Shown in pieces: positions 6,510 to 10,219 of a stretch of DNA of 10,219 nt. The notes beneath the pieces were generated by a model. It saw nothing but the letters and a program-made list of their open reading frames with translations, was not told the origin of the DNA and did not search any database. The DNA lies in contig MU646610.1 of the NCBI GenBank assembly GCA_026770585.1, positions 31,678 through 41,896 on the forward strand. The letters run 5' to 3'. Source of the DNA: Baffinella frigidus (taxonomy: Eukaryota; Cryptophyceae; Cryptomonadales; Baffinellaceae). The translations under genes and the position numbers were made by a program. The number at the start of each line of letters is the position of its first letter. Positions within the stretch are counted from its first letter, which is position 1.

Positions 6510-6534
6510 ACAACTGTACCTCCTTCGATCCGGC
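6510..6534 (+). pseudogene. Degenerate tail copy of exon c
   Basis: The sequence reads NCTSFDPA against NSIAFNPV, preceded by the same CATTCTCTCCGAAACAAC leader as the copy at 5752. The donor GT is lost (GCATAA). A still weaker relative of the leader occurs at 6311-6345. Confidence 0.55.
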
Positions 6535-6579
6535 ATAATCAACCCCCGTGCCCCACTCTCACCCACGCGGGCAATGACC

Positions 6580-6760
6580 CCTGGCGCCCCAGCCACCCAT
6601 GCATCATCAACCCCCCGTGCACTGCCCGCCAAAGGGCTCGACGTTTGGCGTGTTCCCCCGGGTAGATTCTCACAGCCAGGCGGATACAGTCCCGTGTAGG
6701 ATGGCCAGAGTGACTTTCCCCATAAGTTAACCCCCGTGCATGACGCACGCAGGCGGGCAA
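6580..6760 (+). repeat. Duplicated 3' region of intron c-d
   Basis: CCCATGCATCATCAACCCCC, AAAGGGCTCGACGTTTGGCG and CACAGTCCCGTGTAG...CCCCATAAGT...ACGCACGCAG recur in part at 7344-7440 and 7766-7844. The last two versions end in the exon d acceptor, so this is the intron end copied several times. Confidence 0.78.
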
Positions 6761-6769
6761 TGACCCCTA

Positions 6770-6871
6770 ATCCGTAGGAACCCCCCTATGTCCCTACGGG
6801 TTGCCTACCGTAGGGTCGTAGGTCTTGTCGCTTAGGGGTTATTCAAAATCCCTTCGAAGTCCGCTGTGTGG
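6770..6871 (+). repeat. Dispersed element G, copy 3
   Basis: A full-length copy ending GTCCGCTGTGTGG. It lies between a remnant of the exon d border (6745-6760) and the exon d head at 6902. Confidence 0.87.
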
Positions 6872-6901
6872 TTAAGACTGTATATAAGATGATGCACGCA
6901 G

Positions 6902-6934
6902 GAGGGTACGTTTGCGACAGCGGGGGGGGACGGG
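6902..6934 (+). pseudogene. Head copy of exon d with acceptor
   Basis: After GCACGCAG, 33 bases read EGTFATAGGDG with the same run of eight G as exon d, then a TAA stop in unrelated sequence. The acceptor is intact. The Ala for Ser change is the usual residue of the family, so this copy keeps a more typical sequence than the true exon. Confidence 0.83.
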
Positions 6935-7235
6935 TAATCCACTGCCAGGGCGTATTAGTCAACACACGTTGATTAGTCAACTTACCAGCGAATGTGTGGT
7001 AAAGAAGTACCCAATGTGGGTACCTTGTTTCTAAGTTAACAGATTTTGCGGGTGAATTGACTTTTACAAAATATCCGGCCTGGCAGGGTAATCTCACGAA
7101 TGATCTCAGAAATGATCTCGAAAAAGCTTCCGGGGAAAAAGCTCCCGGGCGAGAGAGAGAGTCACTTTACATAGAGAGAGCGTCGCTTTACAGAGAGAGA
7201 GAGAAAGAGAGAGAGCGAGAGCGAGAGAGAGAGCG

Positions 7236-7272
<37 letters not shown>

Positions 7273-7552
7273 CGGCATCGAGCTCCTTGCGGGATGAGCG
7301 GTCTTGGTGGAGGTTGAGGGTTGAGGAGTGAGAGTTGGGGCCCACCCATGCATCATTTAACCCCCGAACATGACGCACCAAAGGGCTAGACTTTTGGCGT
7401 GTTTCCCCGAGCGGATTCTCCCAGACTGGCGGATGGGCAGCACTACGCATCTCTCTGAGGACCCTTTCTGTCCCGCAGAGGGACCTCGCGGGCTTGACCG
7501 ATCGCGTTCTGCTCACCTCTGACGGGCCTCTGACTGCTCTCTGCGCACCCGC
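6935..7552. other. Intron stretch without gene
   Basis: It contains the GA tract, a partial copy of the intron-end repeat (7344-7440) and a short GGTTGAGGGTTGAGG run (7312-7328). The open frames here are encoded by the GA tract and read as Arg-Glu or Ser-Leu repeats, so they are not credible genes. Confidence 0.65.
7153..7270 (+). repeat. GA-rich microsatellite
   Basis: Mostly (GA)n with C interruptions; it is purine-rich on the + strand and continuous at about 7235-7269. Confidence 0.95.
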
Positions 7553-7733
7553 CCACACGAGGCTATCCTTGCGAACAGAATAAAAGAACATTTTAAAATG
7601 TGTGGGGAAATGACCACGTTTCCGTACGGATGTCCGTACGGAAACGTGATCAAATGCTGACTTTTGGCGTGTTTCCTAGGCAATAATCCAATAATTAACT
7701 TGTGAATCTGTTCGCATGGATAGCCTCGTGTGG
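7553..7733 (-). mobile_element. 181-bp MITE-like element, copy 2
   Basis: Reverse-complement partner of 3481-3661, with the same termini, same length and same central palindrome. It lies in intron c-d, while copy 1 lies in intron b-c, so the two could pair in the transcript around exon c. Confidence 0.88.
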
Positions 7734-7844
7734 ATGACCCCTGGCGCCCCACTCACCCAGGCATAATTTCTGGGGACACAGTCCCGTGTAGAATGACCGA
7801 TATTACTTTCCCCATAAGTCAACCCGCGTGTCTTACGCACGCAG

Positions 7845-7876
7845 GCGGGCACGTTCGCGACAGCGGGGGGGGGCGA
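7845..7876 (+). pseudogene. Head copy of exon d with acceptor, nine-G run
   Basis: After CGCACGCAG the copy reads AGTFATAGG and then departs; its G run is nine long, which breaks the frame. A shorter remnant of the same border lies at 6745-6760 (CGCACGCAG then GCGGGCAA). Confidence 0.8.
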
Positions 7877-7929
7877 GCACTCTCAGAAACGATCTCATTT
7901 TTTTTTCAGAGATGAGGGGTGAGAGATAC

Positions 7930-7952
7930 TGGTGGAGGTTGAGGGTTGAGGC

Positions 7953-7985
<33 letters not shown>

Positions 7986-8056
7986 GGTTAAGGGTGGAGG
8001 GTTGAGGAGTGGGGGTTGATGAGTGAGGAGTGAGGGTTGAGGGGCGAGGAGTGAGA
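7930..8056 (+). repeat. TTGAGGG heptamer array
   Basis: Heptamers of TTGAGGG and GTGAGGA type are repeated about 15 times with variants. The array resembles the plant telomere unit TTTAGGG but is not identical. It ends in GAGAGTTGGGGCCCAC, also found at 7330-7345. Confidence 0.88.
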
Positions 8057-8080
8057 GTTGGGGCCCACGTGGGCCCCAAC
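8057..8080. repeat. Perfect 24-bp palindrome
   Basis: Self-complementary sequence centred on CCCACGTGGG. It joins the heptamer array to the 24-bp tandem repeat. Confidence 0.9.
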
Positions 8081-8152
8081 CGTCCCTGGTGGCTGCTAAG
8101 TGGACGTCCCTGGTGGCTGCTAAGTGGACGTCTCTGGTGGCTGCTAAGTGGA
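8081..8152 (+). repeat. 24-bp tandem repeat, three units, just before exon d
   Basis: CGTCCCTGGTGGCTGCTAAG plus TGGA occurs three times, with one C/T change in the third unit. The array ends 14 bases before the exon d start. Each unit holds CTGCTAAG, a possible branch point, so this may be another multiplied intron end. Confidence 0.93.
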
Positions 8153-8166
8153 CACGACGCACGCAG

Positions 8167-8261
8167 GTGGGCACGTTTTCGACAGCGGGGGGGGACGGGT
8201 CCTTCAACTTCTGGGACAAGGATGCCAAGCACCGCCTCAAGGCCTTCCATCGCGCTGACAG
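8167..8261 (+). CDS. RAE1: RAE1 exon d (31 codons plus two bases)
   Basis: The exon encodes [19 protein letters not shown] followed by [12 protein letters not shown]. The GTFxTAGxDGxFNFWDKD stretch with its WD dipeptide is the clearest RAE1 signature in the window. The acceptor is ACGCAG at 8161-8166. The donor is ACAG|GTCCC at 8262, leaving two bases (AG) of a split codon that exon e completes with G to give Arg. The Ala-Gly-Gly-Asp codons contain a run of eight G that keeps frame; one upstream copy has nine. A TTC microsatellite starts six bases after the donor GT. Three head-type copies lie upstream and at least three tail-type copies downstream. Confidence 0.88.
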
Positions 8262-8267
8262 GTCCCA

Positions 8268-8316
8268 CCTTCTTCTTCTTCTTCTTCTTCTTCTCCTTCT
8301 TCTTCTTCTTCTTCCA
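8268..8316 (+). repeat. TTC microsatellite after the exon d donor
   Basis: (CTT)n with one TCC interruption. It encodes only Arg or Lys runs on the minus strand and Leu or Phe runs on the plus strand. Confidence 0.95.
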
Positions 8317-8427
8317 TTTGCGTTGCGCCAATAAACTTCACTGTAGAGCACCAATCTGTCGGTGGGCTACAGAACAGCCCCTCTCAGCTGACAGGTCCGC
8401 TTTCGGGGAGGACTTATCAGCTGATAC

Positions 8428-8560
8428 GTCCCACTCGAGGCCTGCAGGGGGGGTATTTTAAAAGGGGGGTTGTTGAAATTTGTACCAGGGTTGGTCACGT
8501 ATGCTCACACAGCCAACACTGCCTCAAGGCCTTCCATCGCGCTGACAGGTCGCTAGCTCT
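8428..8560 (+). repeat. Duplicated block with half-element and exon d tail, copy 1
   Basis: GTCCCACTCGAGGCCTG, TATTTTAAAAGGGG, GAAATTTGTACCAGGG, GGTCACGTATGCTCAC and an exon d tail occur in this order here and at 8771-8900. The first part is homologous to the left half of the element at 2841-3071. Confidence 0.88.
8513..8550 (+). pseudogene. Tail copy of exon d with donor
   Basis: This repeats the end of exon d (LKAFHRAD) and its donor ACAG|GT. It is part of a larger duplicated block: 8428-8560 matches 8771-8900. Confidence 0.83.
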
Positions 8561-8656
8561 GCCTGAGTGTTTTCTGGCTCGTCCTCACGGCTTTCTATTC
8601 GCCTTTTTGTACTAGATTTCTGCTCTTCAATCCTTTTAATTTTAAGGCCGTTCACC

Positions 8657-8706
8657 TTTTGGACAAGGATGCCAAGCACAGCCTCAAGGCCTTGCACCGC
8701 GCTGAT
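8657..8706 (+). pseudogene. Tail copy of exon d cut by element G
   Basis: The copy begins TTTTGGACAAGGATGCCAAG, equal to the FWDKDAK codons, and runs to GCTGA. There a truncated element G (8705-8750) begins and removes the donor. It is the longest of the exon d tails. Confidence 0.82.
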
Positions 8707-8750
8707 CCGTAGGAACCCCCCTGTGTCCCTACGGGTTGCCTACTGTAGGG
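8705..8750 (+). repeat. Dispersed element G, truncated copy 4
   Basis: Only the first half of the element is present, ending near CTACTGTAGGG. It joins directly onto an exon d tail copy. Confidence 0.83.
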
Positions 8751-8757
8751 AGGCAAT

Positions 8758-8772
8758 GCGACGCTGACAGGT
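8758..8772 (+). pseudogene. Short tail remnant of exon d with donor
   Basis: GCGACGCTGACAG|GT matches the last bases and donor of exon d and opens the second copy of the duplicated block. Similar GCTGACAG|GT remnants occur near 8387-8396. Confidence 0.65.
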
Positions 8773-8900
8773 CCCACTCGAGGCCTGAAGGGGCGGTATT
8801 TTAAAAGGGGGGTTGTTGAAATTTGTACCAGGGTTGGTCACGTATGCTCACATAGCTAACACCGCCTCAAGGCCTTTCATCGCGTTGACATGTCGCTTTT
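8771..8900 (+). repeat. Duplicated block with half-element and exon d tail, copy 2
   Basis: Partner of 8428-8560. Its first bases GTCCCAC directly follow GCTGACAG, so in this copy the half-element itself supplies the donor GT. Confidence 0.88.
8858..8892 (+). pseudogene. Tail copy of exon d, donor mutated
   Basis: The copy repeats LKAFHR with small changes and ends GTTGACATGT, so the donor context AG|GT has become AT|GT. It closes the second copy of the block that also holds 8513-8550. Confidence 0.78.
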
Positions 8901-9190
8901 TTTTGCTACGGAAACCGTTGAGGGATTCCTAGCTCTGTCTCAGGCCATTTGGGTTCTGCATTAAATGCATTTACATCAGGACTCCGTACACACGCTCCAG
9001 TGCGAAGCTCGCTGGTCTCTCTGTCTTCCTCTTCTTCTCTTCTTTATTACTCTGGAAATTCGTTTTCTTCTCTTCTTCATTACTCTGGACATGCGTGGTC
9101 CAAAAGTCAAGCCTGGAAATGCGTTGTCCAAAAGTCTGCCACCACAGCTCCTTGTGGCAAGGACGCCAAACACTCTGGTGTGAATGCGGC
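8901..9190. other. Intron stretch with short direct repeats
   Basis: TTCTTCTCTTCTT...ATTACTCTGGA occurs twice (about 9030-9057 and 9066-9091) and GTCCAAAAGTC twice. GACGCCAAACACTCTGG near 9161 recalls the DAKH codons of exon d but is too short to call. Confidence 0.55.
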
Positions 9191-9198
9191 GTTGAAAC

Positions 9199-9348
9199 CG
9201 CCAACCCTCACAGGCTTGGGCAAATCCACGATGTTCAATTTCCCGATTTCAAGGGGAATTGGAGCCGTTGAAGTCGGATTCTGACTTCAACCCCCTTGAA
9301 ATCCCAAATCGAAAATCGTCGATTTGCCCACGCCGTGAGGGTTGGTGG
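9199..9348. mobile_element. 150-bp hairpin element with an empty-site comparison
   Basis: CGCCAACCCTCAC...GGGCAAATC...GATTTCAAGGGG on the left is mirrored by CCCCTTGAAATC...GATTTGCCC...GTGAGGGTTGGTGG on the right. The flanks GCGGCGTTGAAAC and AACGATTGGACGATTCGTT join to match the uninterrupted sequence at 9527-9553 and 9762-9790, leaving AAC (or AA) duplicated. Confidence 0.85.
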
Positions 9349-9349
9349 A

Positions 9350-9990
9350 ACGATTGGACGATTCGTTAGGGGTGCATCCTCTCATGATTCGTGAAGGGTG
9401 CACACTCTAAAAACTCCCAACAATTCGTGAATGGCGCATACTCTAATAACTCTAACGCGTGCGGCGTGGTGGATATCCGGGGCTGGCGTGCCTCGTTATG
9501 GTTTGAGTGGCACTCTGGTGTGTATGCGGCGTTGAAACGGTCGGACGATTTGTTAAGGGTGCACACTCTCATGACTCGTGAAGGGTGCACAATCTCACAA
9601 CCGTGCGGCGCAATAACTCTTATGCGTGCGACGTGGTGTAATACCTCTAACGCGTGTGGCGTGGTGACGCCATTTGCGTTTTCAAGCAAATTTGGCCACC
9701 TTACCTCCCAAAATCTGGCCCCAACGACACCCTCGAACCCCAACTTGTGGCTGGTGTGTAGGCGGCGTCGAAACGATGGGACGATTTGTTCAGGGTGGTC
9801 ACTCTAATGCGTGCGGCGTGGTGGCAGGCCGATCACGACGGCATGCTCTCTTCGTAGCCCTCTGTGTGGGAGGGGCACTGCGCGTTGCACGCAGACACCT
9901 CATTGAGTTGTTCCCAAAAGGAAACGTGTCTGACAGCAGAGAGCTACTCGCTAGTGCTGTCATACCTCTGATGCGTGTGGCGTGGTGGCA
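9350..9990 (+). repeat. Degenerate repeats of the exon e acceptor region
   Basis: Two motifs alternate. GCGGCGTTGAAACG...GGACGATTTGTT...AGGGTG occurs near 9185/9350, 9527 and 9762. CTCTAACGCGTGCGGCGTGG occurs near 9448, 9618, 9646, 9804 and 9966, the last two followed by CAG|GCCGATCAC of exon e. The CTAAC, CTAAT or CTGAT in the second motif is a likely branch point. Open frames across this region are repeat-derived. Confidence 0.82.
9828..9846 (+). pseudogene. Head copy of exon e with acceptor
   Basis: After GCGGCGTGGTGGCAG, the 19 bases of the exon start (PITTAC with its leading base) are repeated with two substitutions, then diverge. The 25 bases before it match those before the true exon e. 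Confidence 0.83.
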
Positions 9991-9991
9991 G

Positions 9992-10044
9992 GCCGATCAC
10001 TACGGCTTGCTTCAACCATGACGGTTCACTCTACGCCTACGCTG
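9992..10044 (+). CDS. RAE1: RAE1 exon e (53 nt)
   Basis: After one base that completes the split codon, the exon reads PITTACFNHDGSLYAYA and ends with one base of the next codon. This matches the family segment (Q/R)PIxxxxFNHDGSxYAYA of the last propeller blade. The acceptor is GTGGCAG ending at 9991 and the donor is CTG|GTCCGA at 10045. The next exon should begin with the rest of a Val codon and SYDWSKG, which is not in the window. The acceptor segment is repeated several times upstream, once with a head copy (9828-9846). A tail copy with one mismatch ends the window (10201-10219). Confidence 0.85.
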
Positions 10045-10046
10045 GT

Positions 10047-10200
10047 CCGACCCCTCACTCACGCCCTCACGCACTTACTCACTACTGACTACGCTGGCCC
10101 CTCCTCACACCCACTCACTTACTCACCACTGACTGTCTGACTGACTGGCTGACTGACTGACTGACTGACTCACTCACTCACTCACTAACTCGCTCACTCA
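10047..10200 (+). repeat. ACTC/ACTG short tandem repeats
   Basis: Degenerate CTCAC and CTTACTCAC units pass into (CTGA)n and (CTCA)n at about 10126-10200. The tract begins right after the exon e donor and lies between it and the tail copy at the window end. Confidence 0.9.
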
Positions 10201-10219
10201 TCACTCTACGCTTACGCTG
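10201..10219 (+). pseudogene. Tail copy of exon e, cut by window end
   Basis: The 19 bases match the end of exon e (SLYAYA plus one base) with one synonymous change. The window stops exactly where a donor would be expected. A shorter remnant, TACGCTGG, lies at 10090-10097. Confidence 0.8.

Larger units (their letters stand above)
698..10044 (+). other. RAE1: RAE1/Gle2-type WD40 gene, five exons visible, both ends outside the window
   Basis: Five exons (698-835, 2698-2841, 5220-5264, 8167-8261, 9992-10044) join without a stop into about 158 codons. Junctions a-b, b-c and c-d are phase 0, d-e is phase 2, and exon e ends in phase 1. The motif order SPLKYQ / TRCVAVFPDQLGF / EGRVAIEHL / FKCHR / FAVNSIAFNPV / [12 protein letters not shown] / FNHDGSLYAYA follows RAE1 proteins, roughly the last three to four blades of the seven-blade propeller. 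RAE1 binds NUP98 at the nuclear pore, assists mRNA export and has a spindle role; that is family knowledge. The paralogue BUB3 shares LKYQTRC and EGRV, but FNFWDKD and FNHDGSxYAYA point to RAE1. The N-terminal blades and the C-terminal SYDWSKG-type segment were not found. Introns are 1862, 2378, 2902 and 1730 nt. An intact frame and consensus splice sites argue for a working gene, but expression cannot be judged. Confidence 0.85.

Noticed and set aside
7106-7591. Minus-strand open frame of 161 codons with Ser-Leu repeats
   Set aside because: It is produced by the GA microsatellite and duplicated intron sequence, and shows no recognisable domain.
7930-8056. True chromosome end
   Set aside because: The heptamers are degenerate, lie inside an intron and are followed by coding exons d and e.
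698-8261. BUB3 instead of RAE1
   Set aside because: SPLKYQTRC and EGRVAIEHL fit both, but FNFWDKD and FNHDGSLYAYA fit RAE1 better.
7833-8354. Minus-strand open frame of 173 codons with a long Arg run
   Set aside because: It is read through the TTC tract, the 24-bp repeats and the TTGAGGG array; low complexity explains its length.
9391-9807. Plus-strand open frame of 138 codons with repeated SNACGVV
   Set aside because: The repeats are the acceptor module of exon e, not protein repeats; the true exon uses another frame.
494-10219. Whole locus as a decayed pseudogene or assembly error
   Set aside because: One intact, in-frame exon with good splice sites remains in each set, and copies differ from each other by substitutions, which a simple assembly duplication would not give. 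Read data would still be needed to exclude it fully.

Overview
The window is nuclear DNA from a eukaryote. It holds the middle-to-late part of one interrupted gene on the + strand, a WD40 protein of the RAE1/Gle2 family (mRNA export factor and nuclear-pore partner of NUP98). Five exons with GT-AG borders can be read: 698-835, 2698-2841, 5220-5264, 8167-8261 and 9992-10044. Their phases fit, and together they encode about 158 consecutive residues that follow the order of RAE1 proteins. The start of the gene lies left of the window and the last exon(s) lie to the right. No second gene is visible on either strand. Every long open frame outside these exons falls in repeats or microsatellites.

The introns are 1.7-2.9 kb and almost entirely repetitive. 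Two layers are visible. First, each of the five exons is surrounded by broken copies of itself in a strict polarity. Copies of the exon start, with the splice acceptor, lie only upstream of the intact exon. Copies of the exon end, often with the splice donor, lie only downstream. This is what repeated tandem duplication across exon-intron borders would leave, with one intact exon kept each time. Second, the introns are packed with short non-autonomous inverted-repeat (MITE-like) elements. These include a 181-bp pair in opposite orientation, a 128-bp pair, and 157, 167, 150 and 104-bp hairpin elements. A 231-bp element starts exactly at the donor of the second exon and supplies its GT. A roughly 98-bp dispersed element (called G here) occurs four to five times.

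Layout: 1-693, element G and a 31-bp array built on the intron 3' end. 698-1071, exon a and its tail copy. 1072-2697, minisatellite, broken heads of exon b and a telomere-like insertion. 2698-2841, exon b. 2842-5219, the most AT-rich part, with MITEs and triplicated exon-c acceptors. 5220-5264, exon c (45 nt). 5265-8166, MITEs, tail copies of exon c, head copies of exon d, a GA tract and a TTGAGGG-type array. 8167-8261, exon d. 8262-9991, a TTC tract, tail copies of exon d, a 150-bp hairpin element and repeated acceptors of exon e. 9992-10044, exon e. 10045-10219, short repeats ending inside a tail copy of exon e.

The organism cannot be named from this window. The exon sequence resembles plant and algal RAE1 in several motifs, exon codons favour G/C at the third position, and the densely duplicated introns suggest a large-genome protist, perhaps a green-lineage alga. 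That placement is inference. All repeat comparisons were made by eye.
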